This document shows positions 17,150-24,860 of a stretch of 62,269 nucleotides of DNA, in pieces. Source of the stretch: CAZXCK01 sp964639225. GTDB taxonomy: Bacteria; Chloroflexota; Anaerolineae; Aggregatilineales; Phototrophicaceae. Numbering within the stretch: position 1 is the stretch's first letter; every line of letters starts with the position of its first letter. The notes beneath the pieces are model-generated. The model worked only from the letters and a program-made list of their open reading frames with translations, made no database searches and was not told the DNA's origin. The stretch is taken from assembly GCA_964639225.1 (NCBI GenBank), contig CAZXCK010000012.1, positions 1 through 62,269 of the forward strand, in the 5' to 3' direction. The translations under genes were made by a program, and so were the position numbers.

Positions 17150-18481
17150 TTATTCTGCTTTGGCCCACAGTCGCCGTGCCTGTTCACGGGTGCGGGCGAT
17201 GAGCTGCGCCATATCCGTGCCGGTCACCTCGCTGGATTGCACGCGCACGGCTCCATCAACCAGCACAGCTCGCACATCATGATCGTTGCGATACAGTACA
17301 AGCTGCTCGTACAGGTTGTGTGCGGTGGGCGGCGTGGGTAGGGTGGTCAGGTCGATGAGCTGCATGTCGGCCTTCCAGCCGCGCGCCAGCCGCCCAACAC
17401 CGTTGAGTCCCAGCGCCTGCGCGCCGCCCTCGGTGGCATGAAACCACACCTGGTCGGCAGGCATCACACGCGGGTCGCAGTGGTTGGCTTTGTGGATCAG
17501 GAACGCGCCGCGCACGACTTCGAAGAAATTGTCGATGTAGCCGTCGCTGCCCAGCCCAACGGTCACACCAGCGTCGGCTAACTGCGGTACCGGCGCGATG
17601 CCGCCGCCGACCTCACAGTTGGATAGTGGCATATGCGTCATGCGAATGCCGCGTTCGGCCATCAGCTCGATTTCCGCCTGGTCGATCTGCACGCACTGCG
17701 ACGCCAGCATATCCGGCCCGGCGACGCCCAGGCTGTCGTAATACAGCAGCGGGCGCTGGCCAAAGTGCTTCAGCGTGTAATCCGGTTCGTGTGTGCCCTC
17801 GGCACAGTGCATATGAACGGGGACGCCATGTTCTCGTCCCAGCTCGAATGCCTGTCGGATGAAATCCGCCGAGCAGGTGAAGGTGGTGTGAAAGCATATC
17901 AGGCCGGATACCAGACCGGCCTCATCGGCCTTGACGGACTCGATGAGTTCGACATTCTCGCGCAGGCCAAGCTGACCGTTTTCCTTGCTGACGCGCTCGG
18001 TAGCCTCAAATGACAGCACACCCCTTATACCGTGCCGCTGGACGATCTCCGCCTGTACGGGCAGTACGCCGGGCACGGCGTGGGGCGCTTCGGTGCAGTC
18101 GTAGAAGCTGGTGACGCCGCTCTTCAGCATCCGGGCGCATTGTAAATCGGTGGCGGCGGCGATCATGGCGTGGTCCAGCCCATCCTCGACCAGCGGCCAC
18201 CAGAACTGTTTGAGAAACGCCCAGAAGTCCGATGGCGCGCGATGCAGCGGGATGCCGTGCGCCAGCACGCCATACAGATGTGAGTGCGCGTTGACAAACC
18301 CCGGTGACAATACCTGCCCGGCGGCGTCCCACAGAGAGTCGTCCGGGTACTGCTGGCGCAGGTCAGCATGAGGGGCCACATCGGCGACCCGGTCGGCGAC
18401 GACGCGCACGCCCCAGCCTTCGCGTGGCGCCTCGGTGGCCGAGGTTATCAGCCAGTCGGGTAAGATGATCGTATGGGTCAC
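17150..18481 (-). CDS. Amidohydrolase superfamily protein, TRZ/ATZ-like
   Basis: The 443-residue product has NAHSHLYG (His66, His68), the central VHMHCAEG metal segment, MTHMPLSNCEVG and GLGSDGYIDN with the metal-binding aspartate. It resembles SsnA-type and chlorohydrolase-like amidohydrolases, which act on ring or side-chain C-N bonds. It is the first enzyme gene after the XRE-cupin regulator (14-base spacer) and is separated from the aldehyde dehydrogenase by 40 bases. It is the third amidohydrolase of the island. The divergent sequences of the three suggest different steps and not simple duplication. Confidence 0.87.
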   Translation of the reverse strand: MTHTIILPDWLITSATEAPREGWGVRVVADRVADVAPHADLRQQYPDDSLWDAAGQVLSPGFVNAHSHLYGVLAHGIPLHRAPSDFWAFLKQFWWPLVEDGLDHAMIAAATDLQCARMLKSGVTSFYDCTEAPHAVPGVLPVQAEIVQRHGIRGVLSFEATERVSKENGQLGLRENVELIESVKADEAGLVSGLICFHTTFTCSADFIRQAFELGREHGVPVHMHCAEGTHEPDYTLKHFGQRPLLYYDSLGVAGPDMLASQCVQIDQAEIELMAERGIRMTHMPLSNCEVGGGIAPVPQLADAGVTVGLGSDGYIDNFFEVVRGAFLIHKANHCDPRVMPADQVWFHATEGGAQALGLNGVGRLARGWKADMQLIDLTTLPTPPTAHNLYEQLVLYRNDHDVRAVLVDGAVRVQSSEVTGTDMAQLIARTREQARRLWAKAE

Positions 18482-18495
18482 AGCATCTCCTCAGT

Positions 18496-19068
18496 TTACA
18501 GGGCAGGCGGCGTAATGACCGATAACCAGACGGCATCTTCGTCTTTTGAGGCACACGTCAGCGTGTGCAGTTCCGCCCCGGCGAAGAACACACTATCGCC
18601 GGATTCCAGCACCATATCCTCACCACCAATGCCGACGTGCAGCCTGCCCGACAGGACGAAAATGCATTCTTCAGTGGGAACTTTCAGCCGGCGAGCGACA
18701 TTTCCCGAACGGGGCGAAAGTCGCCCCAGCACAACTTCCATCTGGCGGTTAAGGTCCGGTGTGAGCAGTTCATAGGCTACTCGGTTATCCGCCAGGCTCA
18801 AATGAGGTCGTGACCCTTTGCGCAGCACGTAGACTGTTTCTTCGTCCGAACTCGAATACGCTTCAGCCGACAGAAAAAATAAAATCTGCACGTCCAGTGC
18901 CTCGGCGATTTTGCGCAGGGAATCCAGCGAAACGTTCGATTCACCGCGTTCAACCTGGCTCAGAAATGATGCCGACAGGCCAGTGCGGCGGGCGATCTCG
19001 CGCAGGCTCACCCCCAGAACCTGTCTCCGAGCCTGCATCCGTGTGCCAATACTGATTTGAGTACTCAT
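18496..19068 (-). CDS. XRE-family transcriptional regulator with C-terminal cupin sensor domain
   Basis: From the ATG at 19068 (ribosome site AGGAAGGCG) the protein has 190 residues. An N-terminal helix-turn-helix of the lambda-repressor type (SLREIARRTGLSASFLSQVERG at about 22-43) is followed by a linker and a small cupin (about 115-185) with PTEECIFVLSGR and GDSVFFAGAELH. Such regulators sense a small ligand through the cupin and often control adjacent catabolic genes. It is the first gene of the 13-gene minus-strand operon. A 22-base palindrome lies 52-73 bases upstream of its start, so autoregulation is likely. Confidence 0.93.
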   Translation of the reverse strand: MSTQISIGTRMQARRQVLGVSLREIARRTGLSASFLSQVERGESNVSLDSLRKIAEALDVQILFFLSAEAYSSSDEETVYVLRKGSRPHLSLADNRVAYELLTPDLNRQMEVVLGRLSPRSGNVARRLKVPTEECIFVLSGRLHVGIGGEDMVLESGDSVFFAGAELHTLTCASKDEDAVWLSVITPPAL

Positions 19069-19102
19069 ATCGCCTTCCTGCTTTGCACGAATCCTGTATC
19101 CG

Positions 19103-19108
19103 AGTATA
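19103..19108 (-). promoter_or_regulatory. Possible -10 box of the XRE-cupin operon
   Basis: TATACT on the minus strand, about 35 bases upstream of the regulator ATG. No good -35 hexamer sits 16-18 bases further upstream; that place is covered by the palindrome at 19120-19141. Confidence 0.4.
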
Positions 19109-19119
19109 CGCCGGTCTGC

Positions 19120-19141
19120 GTGGATTGGCGCGTTAATCCAC
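19120..19141. promoter_or_regulatory. Operator-like 22-bp palindrome upstream of the XRE-cupin regulator
   Basis: The sequence GTGGATTggCG/CGttAATCCAC is a dyad in which 9 of 11 base pairs match. It overlaps the expected -35 position for the minus-strand TATACT box, the usual arrangement for a repressor or autoregulator. The encoded XRE-cupin protein is the obvious candidate to bind it. Confidence 0.6.
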
Positions 19142-19407
19142 ATCTCGGTTTACGCAGGACTTCAACCTGCCGGGCAAAGCAAGGTGCTGGTGAGTCGCCG
19201 GTTGGTATCGGGGACGCGCCAGTTCCGAGGACAGCCAAAAGATGGTTGCGGCACATGGTGGACGCAGAGAAAAATAAACCACAAAGAATTGCTTTGTTCG
19301 ACAAGGCAGTTTTTGTTTGAGTGTAAGCCATGCTGTGCTTCCCTGTGAAGTGATGGCGAGCACTTTTGTATAGTGACACTTTACACCCATTGTAAACCAT
19401 CGTATCC

Positions 19408-19413
19408 TATAAT
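19408..19413 (+). promoter_or_regulatory. Possible -10 box of the ubiD-like gene
   Basis: A perfect TATAAT lies 46 bases upstream of the ubiD-like ATG. A consensus -35 is not evident at 16-18 bases spacing; TTTACA occurs 22 bases upstream, which is too far. This might mean activator dependence, or chance. Confidence 0.35.
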
Positions 19414-19459
19414 GCTGCAAATAAGTCCAATCTGATCATTTATTTCATGAGTAAAGCCA

Positions 19460-20659
19460 ATGGAAAAGATCCGCGATTTACGTAGTTTTATGCAGCATCT
19501 GGAGCGTGCGGGCAGGCTGACGCGCATCAGAAAGCCGGTCAGCCTCACGCACGAGTTGGCGCATGTCGCCGCCACCATCGCCCGTCAGAGTGGTAACGCC
19601 GTTCTGTTCGAGTCGCCGGAAGTTTCCGACTGGCCGATTTTCGCCGGCGGCATCTCGTCTCAGGAAAGCGCGGCTATTGCCCTGGGCTGCGATGTCAGAG
19701 ACGTGACGACGGTAATGGGGCGTGCTCTGGACCCGGCTAATGCCATCCCCACCCGCGCCGAAGACGATGCGCCCTGGAAACAGCATGTCATCACCGGTGA
19801 CGACATCGACGTGCGTAAGATTCCTATCCCCACCCACGCGCAGCACGATGGCGGGCCTTTCATCACCGGCGGTGTTACGGTCACCCGCGACCCAATCAGC
19901 GGGCGGGGCAACCTGTCTTACAACCGGATGCAGGTTTTAGGACCGCGCACGATGGGTTTCAACGTTAACGAATGGCGCCATGTGATGCAGTTCTACAAAG
20001 TACATCAGGAACGTGACGAGCCGCTGCCGGTTGCCATTTCGATTGGGCTGGACCCGGCGGTGATGATTGGCGCGGGCGCGCGTTACGACGACGACGAACT
20101 GCTGATCGCCGGGGCCATTCGTGGTGAAGGTGTACCGGTGTGCAGGGGCGTGACGATCGATATCGACATCCCGGTGTATTCAGAGATCGTCATTGAGGGC
20201 TATCTGCCGCCCCACCGCCGGCAGGCCGAGGGGCCGCTGGCCGAATTTCATGGATATTACGGCGAATTGTGGGAAAGCCCCATCTTCGAGGTGACGGCCA
20301 TCTGTTACCGCGAGAATCCCATCTTCCAGACGATCATTCCTGGCTGGTCGGAGCACATCTACATCGGTAACGTACTGCCCCGCGAGCCACTGCTGCTCCG
20401 TTTTGTCCAGCACGTCAGCGCAAACGTAAAAGGACTGCACATCCCGCCTTACAGCAACGGCTTCTCGGCCATCGTGCAGATCGACAAGTCCAACCCCGGC
20501 GAGCCGAAAAACGTGGCGTTGGCGGCNNNNNNNNNNNNNNNNNNNNNNNNNNNNNNNNNNNNNNNNNNNNNNNNNNNNNNNNNNNNNNNNNNNNNNNNNN
20601 NNNNNNNNNNNNNNNNNNNNNNNNNNCCGGTTGATCTTCAGGATTATCTGTCGTCTTAG
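19460..20659 (+). CDS. UbiD family (prenyl-FMN dependent) decarboxylase, interrupted by assembly gap
   Basis: The first 355 residues are a clear UbiD-family protein. They show the prenyl-FMN/metal-binding segment NLSYNRMQ, an arginine-rich region, and EGPLAEFHGYYGE, which holds the paired catalytic glutamates. It then runs into 100 N at 20527. After the gap about ten residues (PVDLQDYLSS) lead to the stop at 20659, which resembles a UbiD C-terminus. Relatives have roughly 450-500 residues, so more sequence is missing than 100 bases would supply and the gap length is arbitrary. These enzymes reversibly decarboxylate aromatic or alpha,beta-unsaturated acids. UbiX for its cofactor is encoded at 5942. 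Confidence 0.9.
   Translation: MEKIRDLRSFMQHLERAGRLTRIRKPVSLTHELAHVAATIARQSGNAVLFESPEVSDWPIFAGGISSQESAAIALGCDVRDVTTVMGRALDPANAIPTRAEDDAPWKQHVITGDDIDVRKIPIPTHAQHDGGPFITGGVTVTRDPISGRGNLSYNRMQVLGPRTMGFNVNEWRHVMQFYKVHQERDEPLPVAISIGLDPAVMIGAGARYDDDELLIAGAIRGEGVPVCRGVTIDIDIPVYSEIVIEGYLPPHRRQAEGPLAEFHGYYGELWESPIFEVTAICYRENPIFQTIIPGWSEHIYIGNVLPREPLLLRFVQHVSANVKGLHIPPYSNGFSAIVQIDKSNPGEPKNVALAXXXXXXXXXXXXXXXXXXXXXXXXXXXXXXXXXXPVDLQDYLSS
20527..20626. other. Assembly gap (100 N)
   Basis: A run of exactly 100 N inside the ubiD-like gene, typical of a scaffolding gap of unknown true size. Confidence 0.99.
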
Positions 20660-20695
20660 GACGCCGCTCGCGTCTGTGCAGAAAGGAACGCTCAC

Positions 20696-21718
20696 ATGCC
20701 TCAACAACGCATGGCTCTGTATATGCAGGACAAGCATGACATGCGCTACGAATTGGAGATCGCCCGTTACGCCGAGGAACGCGGCTTTTCGGAAATCTGG
20801 CAGGCGGATACGCGCCTGGCCCGCGACTGCGTGGTGATGATGAGCGCCTTCCTGACGCATACGCAGCATTTGCGCATCGGTTCTGGCGTGCTGCCCATCT
20901 GGACGCGCAATCCGGCGGTGATCGCCGCGACATGGAGCAGCATGTGGGAGTTGGGCGGCAAAGTCGATGGCCGGGGCCGGGTCATGCTGGGCCTCGGCGC
21001 GTGGTGGGAACCCATCGCCAGTCGGGTTGGTGTCACTCGTGAGCGTCCGCTGGCCGCCATGCGTGAGCATATCGACGCGCTGCGCCAGTTGTTTACAATG
21101 GAAGAAGTGACCTATCAGGGCGAATTCGTCAAACTGGACCGCATCCGGCTGGATGTGGCTTTTGGCGATACATCGCCGCGTGATATTCCGCTGTACATCG
21201 GCGCGACTGGCCCCAGAATGCTGGAACTGGCCGGCGAAATCTGCGATGGCGTGGTGCTGAACTACGTCGTCTCGGTGGATTACATCCGCGAGGCGGTGCG
21301 TCTCGTGGAGCAGGGCGCGAAATCGGCTGGCAAGACTCTCGATGATGTGGACCGGCCCGAACTGATCGTGTGCTGCCTGTCTGACGATGACCCGGCGGCA
21401 GCCATGGCCGAGGGCAAAAAGCTGGTCGCCTATTATCTGGCGACCGAGCCACACATCATGAAGGCCAGCGGTGTCGATGAGGAACTGCTGGAGCGAGTGC
21501 AGTCGATCATGAGCTGGCCGGCCACCGAAGCCGATTACATCAGAGCGAGTCAGGTGATCCCCGACGATGTGGTGCGTGAACTGATGGCGGTGGGTACATC
21601 CCAGCAATGCCGCGATAAGGTGCAGGAATATGTTGATGCCGGTGTGACGTGCCCCATTCTCTACCCGATGATGGACGATATCAAACCTGTGGTAGACGCC
21701 TTCGCCGACTTTGGGTGA
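20696..21718 (+). CDS. LLM-class flavin-dependent oxidoreductase, Mer-like
   Basis: The 340-residue product is a bacterial luciferase-like barrel. It starts with an AEERGFSEIWQAD segment, then IGSGVLPIWTRNP, GLGAWWEP and LYIGATGPRMLELAGEICDGVVLN. The last segment is very like the corresponding loop of F420-dependent methylenetetrahydromethanopterin reductase (Mer). Such enzymes use F420 or FMN. AGGA lies upstream of the ATG, 37 bases after the ubiD-like stop, so the two are co-transcribed. A terminator follows. A role in oxidising a pterin-bound one-carbon unit would fit the island methyltransferases, but many LLM proteins do other reactions. Confidence 0.88.
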   Translation: MPQQRMALYMQDKHDMRYELEIARYAEERGFSEIWQADTRLARDCVVMMSAFLTHTQHLRIGSGVLPIWTRNPAVIAATWSSMWELGGKVDGRGRVMLGLGAWWEPIASRVGVTRERPLAAMREHIDALRQLFTMEEVTYQGEFVKLDRIRLDVAFGDTSPRDIPLYIGATGPRMLELAGEICDGVVLNYVVSVDYIREAVRLVEQGAKSAGKTLDDVDRPELIVCCLSDDDPAAAMAEGKKLVAYYLATEPHIMKASGVDEELLERVQSIMSWPATEADYIRASQVIPDDVVRELMAVGTSQQCRDKVQEYVDAGVTCPILYPMMDDIKPVVDAFADFG

Positions 21719-21764
21719 GGTTGTACAGGCCTGCGAAATACACACGATACAACGAATTGTCCGC

Positions 21765-21815
21765 AACAGTGACGGGTGACATCATCGACCGTCACTGTTT
21801 TGTTTTGTTCGTTTG
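21765..21815 (+). terminator. Rho-independent terminator of the ubiD-like/LLM operon
   Basis: An 11-bp perfect stem (AACAGTGACGG at 21765-21775 with CCGTCACTGTT at 21789-21799) is followed by a T-rich tract TTGTTTTGTTCGTTTG. It lies about 45 bases after the LLM stop and before the convergent ABC transporter gene. Confidence 0.85.
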
Positions 21816-21841
21816 GCGCTTCAGTTACTGCTCAGTGTCCT

Positions 21842-22627
21842 TCACACACTGGCGTAAGGAATGCAGATTGGGTGACTGGTTTGTGCGTCAGCGACGATGT
21901 TCGCCTGCACACGAAAAACATCAGCCAGCAGATGATGCGTCAGTACGTCGGCGGGCTGGCCGTCAGCGACAATTGCGCCGCTGTTCAGCACAATCATGCG
22001 GTCGGCGTAGCGGGCGGCGTGGTTGAGGTCGTGTAGAACCAGAACCAGCGTCAGGCCGCATGAGCGGTTCAGCCCGGCCACCAGCTCCAGTATTTCGAGT
22101 TGGTGGCCGATATCCAGAAACGACGTCGGCTCGTCGAGCAGCAGAATTGGCGTGGACTGCGCCAGCGTGAGCGCGATCCACGCTCGCTGGCGTTCTCCGC
22201 CCGAAAGCTGACTCAACAGACGACCCGCCAGTGAAGCCATGTTGGTCGCGTTCAGGGCGTAATCGACGGCCTGATGGTCCTGGCGACGCAGCATCCGCAG
22301 CGGTCCGGAATGCGGGTAGCGACCCTGTTCGACGAGTTCTCTCACGGTGATACCGGCTGGTGTGCGCACTGTCTGCGGCAGAATGGCCAGACGTCGGGCG
22401 ACAGCGGCGCTGCCCATGCGCTCGATTGGCTTGCCATCCAGATAGACCGTCCCAGAAGCCGGTCGCAACAGGCGCGCCAGCGTTTTGAGTAATGTCGATT
22501 TGCCGGAACCGTTTGGACCGACCAGCGCAGTGATTTCGCTCTGACGGATGGCCAGCGACAGCGACGACAACACCGGCTGCGTGCCATAGTTGACCGTGAT
22601 GTCCCGTGCTTCCAGTATGTCGCGCAT
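21842..22627 (-). CDS. ABC transporter ATP-binding protein, iron-siderophore/haem/cobalamin type (FecE/BtuD-like)
   Basis: The 261-residue ATPase has Walker A GPNGSGKST, a Q-loop ILPQ, the signature LSGGERQR, Walker B LLLDEPTS and a switch histidine in LVLHDLNHAA, all typical of the FecE/FhuC/BtuD group. It powers uptake through the two FecCD-like permeases encoded just upstream. The ATG directly abuts the stop of the preceding permease gene. It is the last gene of a four-gene uptake operon: binding protein, permease, permease, ATPase. The substrate (ferric siderophore, haem or B12) cannot be decided from sequence. Confidence 0.93.
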   Translation of the reverse strand: MRDILEARDITVNYGTQPVLSSLSLAIRQSEITALVGPNGSGKSTLLKTLARLLRPASGTVYLDGKPIERMGSAAVARRLAILPQTVRTPAGITVRELVEQGRYPHSGPLRMLRRQDHQAVDYALNATNMASLAGRLLSQLSGGERQRAWIALTLAQSTPILLLDEPTSFLDIGHQLEILELVAGLNRSCGLTLVLVLHDLNHAARYADRMIVLNSGAIVADGQPADVLTHHLLADVFRVQANIVADAQTSHPICIPYASV

Positions 22628-23686
22628 TTATGTCTCTTTTCGCAGCATCAGATACAGGAAAAACAACGCGCCCAGCATGGCTGTGACCGCACCAACCGGT
22701 AGATTGGGCGCACCGGCTTCGCTGGATGTGGTCGTCAGTAGGGTGATGGCCCGGGCGATGATGTCGGCCAGCAGCAGCAGACTGCCCGCGAGGACAGCGG
22801 TAAACGGAAACAGCCGCCGGTGATCGCCCCCAACGAGAGTCCGGGCGATGTGCGGCGCGATCAGGCCGATAAACGCGATACTGCCGACAATGGAGACCGC
22901 ACCTGCTATCAGCAGCACGGCGATCAGCAGCAGCATAGCCCGCGTCGGCTCCACACGCACACCCAACCCCGCCGCCACGCCATCACCCAGATGCAGCGCG
23001 TTTGCCAGCGAAGCCGAGGCCAGTCCCAGTGGCAGCGCGATCAGCGCGAACGGTGCCAGCGTGTACCAGTGACTCCATACACGTCCATTCAGCGAGCCAA
23101 TAAGCCAGTGCAGAATATTGCCCATATTCGCCGAGTCGATCAGCAGTACCAGCGAAGTCACCGAACTCAGCATAGCGCCTACCAGCACACCCGCCAGCAC
23201 CAGTCGCAGCGGTGTTGTACCACCGCGCCAGCTCAGTGCGTAGACCAGTGCGCCCGTCGCCAGACCGCCGCCGGTGGCGATCAGCGGAACGATTGGGCCA
23301 GTGCCCTGCAAATGGTTTGGTCCGGCGACAGTCCATAAGACAGCGGCCAGCACCGCGCCGCTAAGAACGCCTGTTAAAGCCGGCGACGCCAGCGGATTGC
23401 GCGTAATGCTCTGTAAAATGGCGCCGGCCAGACCCAGCATGGCCCCTGCCGTCACCGCAATCAGCGCGCGTGGCAGGCGCAGGTCCCACACAATTGTGTG
23501 ATGCAGCGGATCGGAAGGGGTTCCCAGCAAAGCCGCCATTACATCCAGTGGCGCGATGGCGACGCTGCCCACGCCGATGTGCATAATCGCCAGTAAGAGC
23601 ATAGCCAGCAGACAAAGCGAAACCAGCAAGGGAAAGCGCATGGCTGGTGAGGCTTGCCGGATGCCGGTGTTTGGGGCGGTGGTCAT
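22628..23686 (-). CDS. FecCD-family iron-complex ABC transporter permease
   Basis: The 352-residue membrane protein has the FecCD family pattern: an early RLPRALIAVTAGAMLGLAGA segment, QSITRNPLASP, a mid-protein stretch of hydrophobic helices and the late IAFIGLIAPHIARTLVG coupling loop. About nine to ten transmembrane helices are visible. The start overlaps the previous permease stop (ATGA). Two permease genes next to each other suggest a heterodimeric channel for an iron complex. It lies directly upstream of the ATPase gene with no spacer. Confidence 0.93.
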   Translation of the reverse strand: MTTAPNTGIRQASPAMRFPLLVSLCLLAMLLLAIMHIGVGSVAIAPLDVMAALLGTPSDPLHHTIVWDLRLPRALIAVTAGAMLGLAGAILQSITRNPLASPALTGVLSGAVLAAVLWTVAGPNHLQGTGPIVPLIATGGGLATGALVYALSWRGGTTPLRLVLAGVLVGAMLSSVTSLVLLIDSANMGNILHWLIGSLNGRVWSHWYTLAPFALIALPLGLASASLANALHLGDGVAAGLGVRVEPTRAMLLLIAVLLIAGAVSIVGSIAFIGLIAPHIARTLVGGDHRRLFPFTAVLAGSLLLLADIIARAITLLTTTSSEAGAPNLPVGAVTAMLGALFFLYLMLRKET

Positions 23687-24813
23687 GTATTGTGCCTGCC
23701 CAGTTCGCGGCGGATGAGTATGAGCAGCACCGGCCCACCGAACAACGTCGTAAAGATACCAACTGGCAACTCAACTGGAGCCAGTACGGTACGGGCGAAT
23801 AGATCGGCGGCGGTCAGCAGCACCGCGCCCAACAGAGCCGCCACCGGCAGAACCAGCCGAGCGTCAGGGGTCGCCAGTATGCGCCTTGCTGCATGTGGTG
23901 CCAGCAGTGCTACGAAGCTGATCGGCCCAGCAACCGAAACCACAGATGCTACCAGTACAACGCTGATGACGAAAATCAGCAGACGCGCCCGGACGACCGG
24001 TAGGCCCAATCCTTCGGCGACTTCATCACCAAGCTGGAGCAGGTTTAGAGCGCGCGCGGTCATCAGCGCCAGCGGAATACCGATGACAGCCCAGGGCAGC
24101 ACCTGATAGACTGACTCCCAGTTGCGGTTTGCCAGGCTCCCCACCATGAAGCGATACAAAAGCTGAATGTCGAACGGCTCGCCAAGGCTGATGGCGATGA
24201 TGACCACCGCGTTGAGAAACGCCGTCATCGCCGCGCCAATCAATACCAGGCGCACCGGGTCGGTTTTGAGCGAAGCCGCCACCAGCAGCACGCCGCCAGC
24301 GGTTAATCCACCCAGCAGCGCCAGCAGCGGCATCAGGCTGTAGGCTACAGGAACACCAAAAATGGTTACGATCGCTACCAGCACCACCGCGCCCGATGAT
24401 ACGCCCAGAATACCCGGCTCCGCCAGCGGATTCCCCAGCGTATCCTGGAGCATCACACCGGCCAGGGCCAGCGATGCTCCGGCGATAACCCCCAGCAGCG
24501 CGCGCGGTAAGCGCAGATCATGCACCACAATATGCGCCAGCCGGTCACCGGACTGCACGGCGCTGTCATCAACAAATGGGCCTACGAAGAAAGGCAGCCG
24601 TTCTGGATCGCCAACGGCATCACGCGGTATAAACAATACGCGCGCCACCTCTGACACAGTCAGGCCGAGATCGCCGCTGGTTAACGACGCCATCACCACA
24701 CCGGCCAGCGCCAGCACCAACAATCCGATTGTTATCGTAGTGGTTCTGTGGCGGGACGTGCATGGCGCCAGGCGCTGGGTGGTGATTGTCTGGGAAATCG
24801 TTGTCATAGGCAT
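23683..24813 (-). CDS. FecCD-family iron-complex ABC transporter permease
   Basis: The 376-residue membrane protein is homologous to its neighbour, with LRLPRALLGVIAGASLALAG, QDTLGNPLAEPGILG, and ISFVALLAPHAARRIL near the C-terminus. A hydrophilic N-terminal extension of about 27 residues precedes the first helix; the exact start (24813, or Met two codons later) is uncertain. It is the first permease after the binding-protein gene, with a 47-base spacer. Together with the second permease it should form the membrane channel of the iron uptake system. Confidence 0.92.
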   Translation of the reverse strand: MPMTTISQTITTQRLAPCTSRHRTTTITIGLLVLALAGVVMASLTSGDLGLTVSEVARVLFIPRDAVGDPERLPFFVGPFVDDSAVQSGDRLAHIVVHDLRLPRALLGVIAGASLALAGVMLQDTLGNPLAEPGILGVSSGAVVLVAIVTIFGVPVAYSLMPLLALLGGLTAGGVLLVAASLKTDPVRLVLIGAAMTAFLNAVVIIAISLGEPFDIQLLYRFMVGSLANRNWESVYQVLPWAVIGIPLALMTARALNLLQLGDEVAEGLGLPVVRARLLIFVISVVLVASVVSVAGPISFVALLAPHAARRILATPDARLVLPVAALLGAVLLTAADLFARTVLAPVELPVGIFTTLFGGPVLLILIRRELGRHNT

Positions 24814-24860
24814 TGATGAAAGGCGGGTATGCCATAAGCCTCAGCATGCCCGCCACACAT

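Larger units (their letters stand above)
19069..19459 (+). other. Divergent regulatory region of the catabolic island (391 bp, no gene)
   Basis: This is the only gene-free stretch over 300 bases. It separates the minus-strand regulator operon from the plus-strand ubiD-like gene. It holds the operator-like palindrome at 19120-19141, a TATACT -10-like box on the minus strand and a TATAAT box on the plus strand. It is noticeably AT-richer than the flanking genes towards its right half. Minus-strand open frames of about 95-111 codons here show no recognisable domain and no convincing ribosome site, so I do not call a gene. Confidence 0.7.

Noticed and set aside
19065..19420. Minus-strand ORFs of about 95-111 codons in the divergent regulatory region
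   Set aside because: No recognisable domain or convincing ribosome site, and they overlap the operator and promoter boxes.
20180..21766. Long minus-strand open frame across the first N gap
   Set aside because: It is antisense to the UbiD-like and LLM genes, which have clear motifs, and is a GC-rich shadow frame.
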